Notes: a model not told the origin generated them from the sequence alone. DNA of 64,000 nt from PGYT01 sp963675055 (GCA_963675055.2 CAXXJE010000002.1:124001-188000); one strand, 5' to 3'; counted from the first letter of the stretch, positions 8,806-18,000 are shown. A program made the numbers and translations.

Positions 8806-9586
8806 TTCTTTTGGAGTCGACAATCCAGGTACCTCTCTTTTTATTTTCGGATGATTTACTGAATTCGGCAAAACTGCTTCCAATCCATAATTTTGAAACA
8901 CCTTTATCGAGAAGTTCGAGACAGCTGTTCATCTTCGGGATCATACCACCGTTTATCTCGCCGGAAGTAATTCCGGTTTTAATTTCGTCAGTTGTAAGCA
9001 TTGTTTGATATTTATTGTGCAGTTGAACACCATCCACATCTGAGAAGAACATTACGCTCTCAACACCGAGTGACACTGCAAGTGCAGATGCGAATACATC
9101 CGCATTAACATTCATCAGCTGTCCGTTTTCGGCTGCACAAATACTTGAAAAGACAGGAACAAATCCGCTTTCGATCAGGTTAATTATCCAGTCGACCTGG
9201 TTAGCCTGAACAGGTTTTCCGACAAATCCGAGTTTTTCATCAAGCTGTTCCGCTTTGAATAATCCGCCGTCAATCCCGTTAAGTCCGATGGTCTTAATAT
9301 TATGCATAAATAGATGAGAAGTAATCTTGCTGTTCAGCAATCCTCCCTGTACAGATGAGACAACATCAATAGTTTTCTTGCAGGTAACTCTCTGTCCTTC
9401 ATGAAACTTGGGAATGTGTCCAAGTTTTTCCGACCATTCGTTAATTATTTTACCGCCGCCGTGAACAACGATAACACCTTCGTATTCCTGTTTAAGATCA
9501 TTTATTAAGTCTATTCCTGTCGTTCCTGATATAAACGACTCAATTGTTTTTCCGCTTAATTTTATAAGTGCCAGTTTCATTTTCAT
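8795..9586 (-). CDS. argB: Acetylglutamate kinase
   Basis: A 263-residue amino-acid kinase that phosphorylates N-acetylglutamate. Motifs are LIKLSGKT at the N-terminus, VVHGGGKIINEW (HGGGK at 42-46), NVNADVFASALAV, and a C-terminal GGMIPKMNSCLELL typical of ArgB. It starts 6 bases after the argJ stop. Two in-frame ATG codons lie close together (9586 and 9580), so the exact N-terminus may be two residues shorter. Confidence 0.94.
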   Translation of the reverse strand: MKMKLALIKLSGKTIESFISGTTGIDLINDLKQEYEGVIVVHGGGKIINEWSEKLGHIPKFHEGQRVTCKKTIDVVSSVQGGLLNSKITSHLFMHNIKTIGLNGIDGGLFKAEQLDEKLGFVGKPVQANQVDWIINLIESGFVPVFSSICAAENGQLMNVNADVFASALAVSLGVESVMFFSDVDGVQLHNKYQTMLTTDEIKTGITSGEINGGMIPKMNSCLELLDKGVSKLWIGSSFAEFSKSSENKKRGTWIVDSKRIAV

Positions 9587-9592
9587 TTCCCC

Positions 9593-10798
9593 TTAGGTTC
9601 TGTAGCTTGCGTTAATTTTTATATAATCTTCCGAGAAGTCGCATGTCCACCATGTACTGGAAGCAACTCCTTCGCCAAGATCAAGTTCAATTTTGATTTC
9701 TTTGTTCGATAATATTTCCTTTGCCTTAACTTCATCGACAACAACGTTATAATCAGGTAAAAGTACCGGATGGTTGTCGAAGAATATCGAAGCGTTTTTA
9801 GGATTCATATCGGCACCGCTGCTGCCTGCCGCGGAAATAATTCTTCCCCAGTTGGCGTCGCAGCCATTAATAGCCGTTTTAACAAGTGGAGACGTTGCGA
9901 TAGCTTTCGCTATACTATCCGCATCCTCCTCTGTTTTGGCATTCTTGATAGAAATCGTAATTAACTTTGTTGCGCCTTCACCATCGGCAACAATTGATTT
10001 TGCCATGGCTTTGCTTAGGCTTTTTAACGCAGTCATAAATAAATTATAATCGAGTGAACCTTCTTCAAGATTAACGCCGCTTTCACCGTTGGCGAGCATG
10101 ATCACCATGTCGTTTGTACTTGTCTCACCGTCAACCGAAATTTTGTTGAATGTGTCTTTAACAACACCAGAAAGGGATTTCTGCAATAACGCCTGATCAA
10201 TTTCAGCATCGGTAGCAATAAATCCGAGCATTGTAGCCATGTTCGGATGAATCATTCCGCTTCCCTTACAGATACCGCCGATTGTAACTTCACCGGATGA
10301 AAGAGCCAGTTTATATGCAAAGCTTTTTTTCGTAATATCGGTAGTCATAATAGCTTCAGCCGCATCCAGACCACCATCTGCCGATAGCATAGGAAGAATA
10401 GCGTCCACACCTGATTTAATTTTGGATACATCCAGTCTTTCACCGATAACTCCCGTTGAACTGATAACAACTTCTTTCGGATCAACACCAAGTTTATCGG
10501 CAGTATATTTCTGCATATCGATAGCATCTTTAAATCCGTCGATCCCTGTGCATGCATTGGCGTTCTTGGAATTTACGATAATCGCTTTAACTTTTTTCCC
10601 TTCGGCAATTACTTCTTTTGAAATAACCACAGGTGCGGCCTGTACCTTATTAAGCGTAAAAGTACCCGCAGCGTTAGCGGGTTTACTGGAGACTATCAGT
10701 GCCAGGTCTTTTTTAACTTTCTTTAATCCGCAGTTTAATCCGGCAGCCTGAATTCCTTTAACAGATGTTATCGAACCGTTTTCTATTTCCTGCCACAT
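9593..10798 (-). CDS. argJ: Glutamate N-acetyltransferase / ornithine acetyltransferase
   Basis: A 401-residue ArgJ that transfers the acetyl group from acetylornithine back to glutamate, and so makes the arginine pathway cyclic. The self-cleavage site is visible in KGSGMIHPNMATMLGF, with Thr189 as the nucleophile at the start of the beta chain. The WTCDFSEDYIKINASYRT C-terminus is typical. Its start codon shares the argC stop region (both at 10798), so translation is coupled. Its presence means the acetylated route is used here, not the succinylated one of many Bacteroidetes. Confidence 0.96.
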   Translation of the reverse strand: MWQEIENGSITSVKGIQAAGLNCGLKKVKKDLALIVSSKPANAAGTFTLNKVQAAPVVISKEVIAEGKKVKAIIVNSKNANACTGIDGFKDAIDMQKYTADKLGVDPKEVVISSTGVIGERLDVSKIKSGVDAILPMLSADGGLDAAEAIMTTDITKKSFAYKLALSSGEVTIGGICKGSGMIHPNMATMLGFIATDAEIDQALLQKSLSGVVKDTFNKISVDGETSTNDMVIMLANGESGVNLEEGSLDYNLFMTALKSLSKAMAKSIVADGEGATKLITISIKNAKTEEDADSIAKAIATSPLVKTAINGCDANWGRIISAAGSSGADMNPKNASIFFDNHPVLLPDYNVVVDEVKAKEILSNKEIKIELDLGEGVASSTWWTCDFSEDYIKINASYRT

Positions 10799-11835
10799 TA
10801 CACAACCTCCATACTTTCAGTTTTCATTTCACCGCCTGTTAACAGGCCCATCGATTCATTCCAGCCAAACATCTGGTTCATGTTCTGTACCGCCTGACCC
10901 GAAGCACCTTTTATTAAATTATCTATCGCGCTTGTTACAATAACGCTGTTTTCATTCACAACTACATTTAAGTCGCAGAAGTTTGTACCGACAGCCCATT
11001 TAAGCTGAGGTGGTACGTCTCTGAGTCTCACAAATTCTTTTGAAGCATATGCGACCGAATAAAACTGATTCACATCATCAGCATGCAGTTTTTCTTTCAA
11101 CTGGATAATTGCTGTCGAGTAAATCCCGGTTGAAATAGGAAGCAAGTGAGTTACAAATGTAAATGCGCCGTCAAATCCGGACTTATTCATTTCCTGTGAT
11201 ATTTCCGGCTGATGTCTGTGAGTCCCGACATTATAAGCCTGTACGTTTGAGTATAGCTCGGAAAGCAGTAAATGCTGTTTAAGTGATTTACCGGCACCGC
11301 TCGCGCCTGAGTATGATGAAATATTTATAGAAGCAATATTATCACCGGCATTTTTTGTCAGCGGTAAAGTTGATAACAATGCAGCAGTAGGGTAACAGCC
11401 GGGATTTGCAATTAATTCCTGTCCGTACGCATTATAAACGTCTGCCAGACCGTAATGCTTTTTTGAAAGCAGATCACTGTTAGTATGATTAAGCCCGTAC
11501 CATTTATCGTAAAGTTCTGCTTGATCGAGTCTGAAATCACCACCCAGATCAATCACTTTTTTCCCGCTTTCAACAAGCTGAGGAACAACATCAAGTGACT
11601 TTCCATGAGGCAGAGTTACAAAGTATAAATCGTGATCGTAGCTTAAGTTTTCAACAGATTTTATTTCGAGATCGGATACTATTCCACTCAACTCAGGTAA
11701 AACATCATGCAGGTTCTGTCCTGCGGTAGTATTTGCATATATATGCATTTCAGCAATATTTTGATGCTGATTGCAAAATTGTATTAAGAATTTTCCAGTG
11801 TAGCCGGTCCCGCCAATTATTCCAACGGATATCAT
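10798..11835 (-). CDS. argC: N-acetyl-gamma-glutamyl-phosphate reductase
   Basis: A 345-residue NADPH-dependent reductase. It has the nucleotide-binding loop GIIGGTGYTGK (8-14) and the catalytic cysteine Cys147 in ANPGCYPTAALL. It is the first gene of the arg operon. Its leader carries a promoter, ARG-box-like palindromes and a GC-rich hairpin. It is a distant paralogue of lysY at 14904, which catalyses the same chemistry on LysW-bound aminoadipate. Confidence 0.96.
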   Translation of the reverse strand: MISVGIIGGTGYTGKFLIQFCNQHQNIAEMHIYANTTAGQNLHDVLPELSGIVSDLEIKSVENLSYDHDLYFVTLPHGKSLDVVPQLVESGKKVIDLGGDFRLDQAELYDKWYGLNHTNSDLLSKKHYGLADVYNAYGQELIANPGCYPTAALLSTLPLTKNAGDNIASINISSYSGASGAGKSLKQHLLLSELYSNVQAYNVGTHRHQPEISQEMNKSGFDGAFTFVTHLLPISTGIYSTAIIQLKEKLHADDVNQFYSVAYASKEFVRLRDVPPQLKWAVGTNFCDLNVVVNENSVIVTSAIDNLIKGASGQAVQNMNQMFGWNESMGLLTGGEMKTESMEVV

Positions 11836-12008
11836 TTTAATTTCCTTTTAATTTGAATTAAAAAACAGATAGTATAGACGTATTTTTAAAGAAATAGTAT
11901 GATTACCCCAAAAGGGGACGACGCGGGCTACGTAGTGGACGTAAGAATGGCGTAGAAGAAATTACTGTGTGAAATACGATATGATTATTTTCAAATTTCA
12001 TGTTGGTT

Positions 12009-12037
12009 AATTAAACAAACATTCACAAGGCAGTCAA
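12009..12037 (-). promoter_or_regulatory. argC operon promoter candidate
   Basis: On the minus strand, TTGACT (12032-12037) and TTAATT (12009-12014) are separated by 17 bases, as for a sigma70 promoter. Transcription would start near 12002, leaving a leader of about 170 bases before argC. One ARG-box-like site overlaps it and another lies directly upstream. Confidence 0.45.
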
Positions 12038-12043
12038 GGTATT

Positions 12044-12059
12044 TGTGAATATATTTACA
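12044..12059. promoter_or_regulatory. ARG-box-like operator
   Basis: TGTGAATATATTTACA is palindromic at 14 of 16 bases and resembles the ArgR consensus TGAATAATTATTCA. It abuts the predicted -35 of argC. A weaker partner at 12012-12027 shares the ATTCACA half and overlaps the promoter spacer. ArgR is encoded in the operon. Binding is inferred. Confidence 0.5.
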
Positions 12060-12256
12060 TAAAATAATGTATAATGGTTGTTTGATGCATTTTATTGCAT
12101 AAATTCAACATTGCCGCTATTTTTAAGCTGTCTATCCTTCCTTTTAATTAGACATTGTACAACGAGATTTATTTAAGTTAACAAAATCAGCATCCAATGT
12201 CTAATTTTTCTGAACAATAGAATTATTCTTTCCCGAAAAACCGGAATCCCGAATAC

Positions 12257-13432
12257 TTATTCAGCAACCGGGATTTCAGCTGTAAGGACCTCTGATAAAA
12301 CTTCAGCAACTTTATCTAACTGCTCGTACTCAATAGTAAGAGGAGGAAGCAGCCTGATCACAGTCGTACCGGCCGGCAGAGCCAGAACGCCTCGCTTCAT
12401 TAATTCGGCAAGGTAGGGCTGTACTTTGGTTTTCAGCTCCACACCGAACATGAGTCCAAGATTCCTGACCGCGCGGACATTATCGCTCTGAATGGCATCA
12501 AGTTTCTTGCGGAAGTAGGCGCCCTTCTCAACAGCCTGCTTTGCAAGATCATTATCCAGCATAAACTGAATGGCAGCATCAGCAGCCGCGCAGGCCAGGG
12601 GATTTCCTCCGAATGTTGTACCATGTTTACCAATCGGCAGCTGAATCTTGTCCGAACAAACAGCAGCACCTATCGGAATTCCGCCGCCGAATGCTTTGGC
12701 AATAGTCATTATATCGGGCTCGATATCGATATGGTCTGTCGCGAACATCTTTCCGGTTCGGCAGAATCCTGTTTGTATTTCATCGATGATCAGTATAATA
12801 TTTTTCTCGTCGCAAAGTTTTCGAACAGCATGGAAATACTCTTTATCCCCGATATTTATTCCGCCTTCACCCTGAACAGGTTCGAGAATAATACCTGCAG
12901 TATTCTCATCCACAGCCTCTGCAAGCTTTTCAAAGTTACCGTAAGGTACAAACGAGAATCCGGGTACAAGCGGATTGAATGCTTCCCTGTATTCTTTCTT
13001 AAATGTAGCACTCAGCGCGCCCATAGTCCTGCCGTGAAAACCTTTCATGGCTGATATAAAGTTTGTTCGTCCTGTATTAAAGCGCGTAAACTTCAGAGCG
13101 GCTTCCATTGCTTCCGTACCGGAATTGCAAAGAAACGCCTTGGTTAAAGACTTAGGTGTAACCTCAATAAGCTTTTTAAGGAGCTTTGCTTTAGTGTCGT
13201 TGTAAAATATTGCCGGACAAGTTATTAATGTGGCTGCCTGTGACGAAAGCGCTTCAACAACTTTTTCGTTCGCGTGTCCGACATTAGCCACGCCGATTCC
13301 TGCCACACAGTCAATATACTCGTTACCCTGATCATCCCATAAAATCGCGTTCTTCCCTTTGGTAATTACAATATCCCTTTTGGGATACACGTCAAATTCA
13401 TACTGCTTTTGAAGTTCGATAATGTTTGTCAT
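12257..13432 (-). CDS. lysJ: [LysW]-aminoadipate semialdehyde transaminase
   Basis: A 391-residue class III aminotransferase. Motifs are FLCNSGTEAMEAALKFTR, LIIDEIQTGFCRTGKMF and the PLP lysine in IAKAFGGGIPIGA. It is a paralogue of ArgD, but its 4-base overlap with lysZ and its place in a lysW-lysX-lysY-lysZ operon assign it to the LysW carrier pathway. There it would aminate LysW-bound aminoadipate semialdehyde to LysW-lysine. Some organisms use one bifunctional enzyme for lysine and arginine; here two separate genes exist. Confidence 0.9.
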   Translation of the reverse strand: MTNIIELQKQYEFDVYPKRDIVITKGKNAILWDDQGNEYIDCVAGIGVANVGHANEKVVEALSSQAATLITCPAIFYNDTKAKLLKKLIEVTPKSLTKAFLCNSGTEAMEAALKFTRFNTGRTNFISAMKGFHGRTMGALSATFKKEYREAFNPLVPGFSFVPYGNFEKLAEAVDENTAGIILEPVQGEGGINIGDKEYFHAVRKLCDEKNIILIIDEIQTGFCRTGKMFATDHIDIEPDIMTIAKAFGGGIPIGAAVCSDKIQLPIGKHGTTFGGNPLACAAADAAIQFMLDNDLAKQAVEKGAYFRKKLDAIQSDNVRAVRNLGLMFGVELKTKVQPYLAELMKRGVLALPAGTTVIRLLPPLTIEYEQLDKVAEVLSEVLTAEIPVAE

Positions 13433-14220
13433 TGTATTAATGTTCCTTTATGATTAAGTGCGTCATTAAACGGATGTTCAGTTCGTCCGTCGGCAATAAC
13501 AATTTTAGTCTTGCTGCCGTTCAGCAATTTATTCAAGGCATGCAGTTTACGTTTCATTCTGCCTTCAACCGCAGCTTCCTTCTGATGAAGTTCCGCTGAA
13601 TTTATTTCAGGAATTAAAGAAGATTCGTCAGTTGGATCATCAAGAAATCCCGGAGCCTCAATAAACTGGAATATACGATCAGCCTGAACAGACTGGTTAA
13701 GCACGGCTATAATGTCGTCATTCTCCGAATTAATTGCGAACCCGTCTTCGTCGATTATCGGAACTGTAAGTACGGGCACATATCCGTTTGCCGTAAGCAA
13801 GTCCAGTAGTTCAGTATTGATAGAAGCAGGTTTACCCGAGAAGTCACGAACGATTTTTAGCTTACCTTCTTCCCGTACGCGAATACCTTTATTCCTGTTT
13901 CCCTGAACAATCCTGCCGTCAAGTCCGGATAATCCAATCGCGTTAACGCCTTTCTGCTGGCACATCTCGACTATGCGTTTATTCCTGAGTCCTGCGTAAG
14001 CCATAATTAAAACATCGAGCGCTTTTTCATCAGTAAAAACAGATGAATAGCCTTTCACCGATGTAATAACTTTCTTCTCAGCTTTTAATTCCTCCGCGAG
14101 TTCATCACGATACGCGTTAGCGCCGTGAACAATAATAAATTTCTCATCGAACGAAGCGAGGTCGGAAATGATTCCTTCAACGTTAATTCTCTTTCCCCCG
14201 CCTATTTTTATAATATTCAT
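13429..14220 (-). CDS. lysZ: [LysW]-aminoadipate kinase
   Basis: A 263-residue amino-acid kinase related to ArgB. It begins IIKIGGGKRIN and has FIIVHGANAYRDELAE. The R-rich segment NRNKGIRVREEGK is characteristic of LysZ rather than ArgB. The C-terminal GRMKRKLHALNKLL corresponds to the ATP-site helix. It phosphorylates the side-chain carboxyl of aminoadipate held on LysW. It overlaps both its neighbours (amidotransferase and lysJ) by 4 bases, which indicates tight translational coupling. Confidence 0.93.
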   Translation of the reverse strand: MNIIKIGGGKRINVEGIISDLASFDEKFIIVHGANAYRDELAEELKAEKKVITSVKGYSSVFTDEKALDVLIMAYAGLRNKRIVEMCQQKGVNAIGLSGLDGRIVQGNRNKGIRVREEGKLKIVRDFSGKPASINTELLDLLTANGYVPVLTVPIIDEDGFAINSENDDIIAVLNQSVQADRIFQFIEAPGFLDDPTDESSLIPEINSAELHQKEAAVEGRMKRKLHALNKLLNGSKTKIVIADGRTEHPFNDALNHKGTLIQ

Positions 14221-14855
14221 GTTATCACCTTAATTGAGTTATTCGGCAGAAGCTGCCAGTCGTCAATGATATCAAGCCTTTCGGAGCATACGATAGTTCG
14301 GGATTTTGTTTCGGAGATCAGCATATTGAAATAACCGGGGTCCTCGTTGTACATATTGTTCACAAAAATTCTTTCTCCGTCGGAAAGAATAATATTCATT
14401 GCTCTAACATAACGAGTTTTTTTATTTATTACATTTATTCCCCGTTCAAATGCCTCTGAAATATTCCCTTTGTCAAACCTTTTTATGAACTTGAATATTT
14501 TTTCCGCACCTATCCGCCCGTCCGCTTTTATACTTACTCCCTGAAGTTCGCCGTTAAAAATAAATTGATACTTCTCATCGCCGAAAGGCATGTTGTTATT
14601 AATTACAATTCCTTCATCCCTGAAAGCGCTTCTGGCATGAACAAGAATCAGTTTTGTCTTTTCAACATTGTCAAACGAATCATCCCAAACCGGATTAATA
14701 TTCCTGTAAGTTTTCCAACCGTTTTCGGTTAGCAGGGAATAACCCCAGCCATGTCCCTGATACTCCTTACTGTTCCGACTCATCTCTGCGAAACTTCGAA
14801 GAAATGGGAGCGGATTAAATTCGCTTTTACTTTTTATTACTAATAGTCTGCACAT
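14217..14855 (-). CDS. Class II glutamine amidotransferase inside the lysine operon
   Basis: A 212-residue Ntn-type glutamine amidotransferase domain without a fused synthase. Cys2 (MCRLL) would be the nucleophile after Met removal. GHGWGY (34-39), LVHARSA (72-77) and FNGEL (100-104) match the glutamine-binding elements of YafJ/Gat-II proteins. It is embedded between lysY and lysZ and overlaps the lysZ start by 4 bases, so it is co-translated with the pathway. No amidotransferase step is known in LysW lysine synthesis. It could hydrolyse glutamine to supply ammonia or glutamate, remove a gamma-glutamyl group, or act as a repair enzyme. All three are speculation. Confidence 0.85.
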   Translation of the reverse strand: MCRLLVIKSKSEFNPLPFLRSFAEMSRNSKEYQGHGWGYSLLTENGWKTYRNINPVWDDSFDNVEKTKLILVHARSAFRDEGIVINNNMPFGDEKYQFIFNGELQGVSIKADGRIGAEKIFKFIKRFDKGNISEAFERGINVINKKTRYVRAMNIILSDGERIFVNNMYNEDPGYFNMLISETKSRTIVCSERLDIIDDWQLLPNNSIKVIT

Positions 14856-14903
14856 TGTGTTTTATTCGTGATTATCAGTTTTTTCAGCGTCATCTGCGTG
14901 CTA

Positions 14904-15950
14904 TTAAATCGGATGAAACCCCGGGAACTCAAGTCCGAGAATTTCCGGGAATCCCGTCATTATATTGAAAGCCTGCAGAGCCTGTCCGGCTGCGCCTTTC
15001 ATGAGGTTATCTATCGATCCGATTAAAACGATCCTGTTCGAATCAGGATCAATCGCAAATCCGATATCACAATAGTTCGAACCGGTAAGCAGCTTCGGTT
15101 CGGGATACCTGAAAATGCCGTCACGCTCCTTTACAATTCTGATGAAAGGTTCATCGTTATAATATTTTCGGTACAATTTCCATATATCCTTGTCCTCAAG
15201 TTTATCTTTCGTAACCAAGTGAATTGTTGCCAGCACTCCGCGAACCATATCAACCGACGTTGCCGAAAAGTTTACTGAGATCTTGTCACTAAAACTTAAT
15301 TCCTGTATTATCTCCGCACTGTGCCTGTGCCGAACCGGCATATACGATCGGAGCGAACCGCTGCGCTCAGGATGATGCGAACCCGCAGAGAACTTGTTGC
15401 CCCCTTCACTTGTGCCGACTTTAACCTCGATTACGGTTCTACCGGGTTCAGCTAGTCCTTCCTTAAAGAATGGATACATCGACAGAATCGATACGGTGGC
15501 ATTACATCCGGCACTCGAAATGTAATTTGCTGCTTTCATCTCTTCCCGGTGAAGTTCGGGAATGCCGTAGACAAACTCGTTCAATAGTTCAGGACTTGTG
15601 TGATCGTGTCCGTACCATTTTCTGTACTCGTCCAAATCTTTTATTCTGAAGTCCGCGCTTAAATCAATAATCTTTTCAGCAAATTTTTTATACTTATCAA
15701 TACTCTTCATCGATTCGCCGTGAGGCATGCAGAGGAACAGTACATCACATTTTTCAAGTTCCGACAATGATACAAACTTAAGCTGAGTTGCTTTACGCAG
15801 ATTCGGATGAGACTTATAAAGGAACTTACCTACCATACTTTCTGATGTAACCTGGCTTAATTCAACCCCCGGATGGAAGAGCAACAGCCGTATAAGTTCA
15901 CCGCCGGTATAACCGGATCCTCCGACAACAGATACTTTTACTTTTTCCAT
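14904..15950 (-). CDS. lysY: [LysW]-aminoadipyl phosphate reductase
   Basis: A reductase of about 348 residues related to ArgC. It has the NADP loop VVGGSGYTGGEL and the catalytic Cys149 in SSAGCNATVS. It reduces LysW-aminoadipyl phosphate to the semialdehyde. An upstream in-frame ATG would extend the protein by 13 residues into lysX. I chose ATG at 15950 because a GGAGG ribosome binding site, encoded by the last codons of lysX, lies at ideal spacing before it and the protein then begins as homologues do. Confidence 0.93.
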   Translation of the reverse strand: MEKVKVSVVGGSGYTGGELIRLLLFHPGVELSQVTSESMVGKFLYKSHPNLRKATQLKFVSLSELEKCDVLFLCMPHGESMKSIDKYKKFAEKIIDLSADFRIKDLDEYRKWYGHDHTSPELLNEFVYGIPELHREEMKAANYISSAGCNATVSILSMYPFFKEGLAEPGRTVIEVKVGTSEGGNKFSAGSHHPERSGSLRSYMPVRHRHSAEIIQELSFSDKISVNFSATSVDMVRGVLATIHLVTKDKLEDKDIWKLYRKYYNDEPFIRIVKERDGIFRYPEPKLLTGSNYCDIGFAIDPDSNRIVLIGSIDNLMKGAAGQALQAFNIMTGFPEILGLEFPGFHPI

Positions 15951-15951
15951 G

Positions 15952-16797
15952 TCAACCCTCCTGCGCAACTTTAATTGCGTAATCAACAATATGCGCGGGA
16001 ATGTTTACGCCGGTTGTATCTATACTATTCTTGAACTCCATCGTATAGTTCACTTCATTTACCTGCAGACCATCATCTGTTTCGAACAGGTCGATGGCAA
16101 CAACCCCGCCTCCAACAGCTTTAGCAGCATCAATTGATATTTTCGCGATCTCGGCGGTAACCGGACAATTAACAGCCTTCGCACCTCTTGCCGTATTTGT
16201 TATCCAGTGTTCCGAAACCCTGTAAATCGCCGCGATGCATGTATCGCCAACAACGAAGCTGCGTATGTCGCGTCCTTTCTTTTCAACATATTTTTGTATA
16301 TAGAATATTGAATGATGATAAGAGCCGAGAATTGTTTTATGCTCAAGTATCGATTCGGCAGCGTCTCTGTCGTTTATCTTCGACAACAATCTTCCCCATG
16401 ATCCGACCGCCGGTTTTAGTACGACCGGGTAACCGAGCTCTTCGATTGCTTCAAGCGCTGACTCTTCCGTAAATGCTATTTTAATTTCCGGTTGAGGGAT
16501 ATTGTATTTACTAAGATTGACCGAAGTAAGCAGTTTATCTCCGCAGATAGTGGCTACACTCGAACTATTAACACATTTGATTCCTGCATGTTCAAACAAC
16601 TTAAGCGCATGCAATGCACGCGAATGATTTATGGATCGTTCAATAACCACATCGAGATCATACTTATCCTTACCAATGCTGAACTTGATCGATCTGTCGT
16701 CGATCATAGTCAGCTCAACTCCCTGGCGTTTTTTAAGATCTTCAAGCAGTAGTTTTTCATCTTTCCTTATCAGCGAATGTAATATTCCTACTTTCAT
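15952..16797 (-). CDS. lysX: Alpha-aminoadipate-LysW ligase
   Basis: A 281-residue ATP-grasp ligase of the LysX/RimK family. Visible elements are the central GYPVVLKPAVGSWGRLLSKI, KGRDIRSFVVGD and the metal-binding NEVNYTMEFKNS near the C-terminus. It attaches aminoadipate through its amino group to the C-terminal glutamate of LysW, thereby protecting it. It lies upstream of lysY and downstream of homocitrate synthase on one transcript. Confidence 0.94.
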   Translation of the reverse strand: MKVGILHSLIRKDEKLLLEDLKKRQGVELTMIDDRSIKFSIGKDKYDLDVVIERSINHSRALHALKLFEHAGIKCVNSSSVATICGDKLLTSVNLSKYNIPQPEIKIAFTEESALEAIEELGYPVVLKPAVGSWGRLLSKINDRDAAESILEHKTILGSYHHSIFYIQKYVEKKGRDIRSFVVGDTCIAAIYRVSEHWITNTARGAKAVNCPVTAEIAKISIDAAKAVGGGVVAIDLFETDDGLQVNEVNYTMEFKNSIDTTGVNIPAHIVDYAIKVAQEG

Positions 16798-16839
16798 AGT
16801 TCTATCCCTGGTTATTGATTAATTTTTGAGGGCGTAGTT

Positions 16840-18000
16840 CTACTTAGAACTGCGCTTATAGTGTTTTGAAGTTTCTACAATATGAGGAAGTTCGGACAGA
16901 TCAACGATTCTTCCCCGTTGTCCAACCGATTTAACATGATTAAGAATTGTAAGTTCAAGTTCAGGATCGGCGTCATGAATACCGATCTGGTGCAGCGCAA
17001 ATTTGACCGAGGCGATTCCCGACATATGATCAAGCGCGAAATGCCTTTCTCTGCCGAACATTTCCGGGTTGATGCTTTCGTAATGCATCGGATTTACAGC
17101 GGCCGCATGAGTATGCACTCCTGCACAGTGAGTAAAAGCATGCATACCTGTTATCGGAAAATTTACAGGTATCGGGATACCGGCATGGTGACTAACAAGA
17201 TTGTAAAGGTCATTAAGCTTCGAAAGATTCCACCTGTCGATTTTATAATCGACCGAAAGCACGGTAAGCAGTTGCGCAAGATCAACGATGCCTGCCCGTT
17301 CTCCAAGTCCCAAAACAGAAGCGTCAATAATATCCGCACCGGCACGCATAGCATCGAGAGCATTGGCAAGTGCAAGTCCGCGATCGTTATGGCAATGAAC
17401 AGCTATCTGCGGATTCAAACCGCGTGATGTAAAATCTGCCTTCAGACGAGCCACGTAATCATACATACTCCTGTCGGTTCCCGGAACCATATAACCGGTA
17501 GTATCGGCAATACTAATTATATCCGCACCGGCTTCAACTGCCGCAACCGCAGCAGTAAGCACATTGCTATATTGAGAACGCACAGTATCTTCGGGAGTAT
17601 AACGAATAAGGAGATCGGGATTCTCCTTCCTGGCAAATTTTATTGCGGATGTAATTTGTTCAATGGCAACATTAAGTTCTTTCTTAAAAACACCGTCGAG
17701 TCTTTCGTCGGAAACACAGTAAAATATTCCGAGGAATCCGACACCGCACTCGAGTGCCAGTTCAATGTCTTTCTGAATCGAACGGGCATGTGCGCCTATA
17801 ATGGAGTTGAATCCTTTGGAGGCCAGCATTTGAACAGTGGAGTGAATTTCTTCCGTAACAGCAGGATGACCGGCTTCTATAATACCGACGCCAACCTCGT
17901 TAAGCAGCTCGGCTATTGCAAGTTTGATATGACTGTCGAAATAAACTCCGGGAGTCTGTTCACCCTCCCGTAATGTAGAATCAAGAATTTTGATGACTAT
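16840..18000 (-). CDS. Homocitrate synthase (LysW pathway), no canonical start codon
   Basis: A DRE-TIM metallolyase of about 386 residues. The N-terminus reads KILDSTLREGEQTPGVYF. The metal pair is in AVHCHNDRGLALANAL, and the lid region includes GVHTHAAAVNP and HFALDHMSG. Operon context favours homocitrate synthase, which joins acetyl-CoA and 2-oxoglutarate, over isopropylmalate synthase. The frame lacks ATG, GTG or TTG upstream of this conserved start. Candidates are ATA at 18000, ATC at 17994 (7 bases after a GGGGAG motif), ATT at 17988 or CTG at 18009. The first in-frame ATG, at 17829, would remove the catalytic N-terminus. It overlaps the end of lysW. Confidence 0.88.
   Translation of the reverse strand: MVIKILDSTLREGEQTPGVYFDSHIKLAIAELLNEVGVGIIEAGHPAVTEEIHSTVQMLASKGFNSIIGAHARSIQKDIELALECGVGFLGIFYCVSDERLDGVFKKELNVAIEQITSAIKFARKENPDLLIRYTPEDTVRSQYSNVLTAAVAAVEAGADIISIADTTGYMVPGTDRSMYDYVARLKADFTSRGLNPQIAVHCHNDRGLALANALDAMRAGADIIDASVLGLGERAGIVDLAQLLTVLSVDYKIDRWNLSKLNDLYNLVSHHAGIPIPVNFPITGMHAFTHCAGVHTHAAAVNPMHYESINPEMFGRERHFALDHMSGIASVKFALHQIGIHDADPELELTILNHVKSVGQRGRIVDLSELPHIVETSKHYKRSSK

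Larger units (their letters stand above)
11836..12256. other. arg operon control region
   Basis: A 420-base gap between lysJ and argC with no gene. It holds the predicted argC promoter, two ARG-box-like palindromes, an ATGCA/TGCAT inverted repeat (12085-12100), and a GC-rich leader segment (about 11906-11957). That segment contains CCCCAAAAGGGG at 11906-11917, which would form a small hairpin in the argC mRNA. No lysJ terminator was recognised. Confidence 0.5.

Noticed and set aside
12623..13054. A 143-codon plus-strand frame inside lysJ
   Set aside because: It is a shadow on the opposite strand of a strongly conserved aminotransferase.
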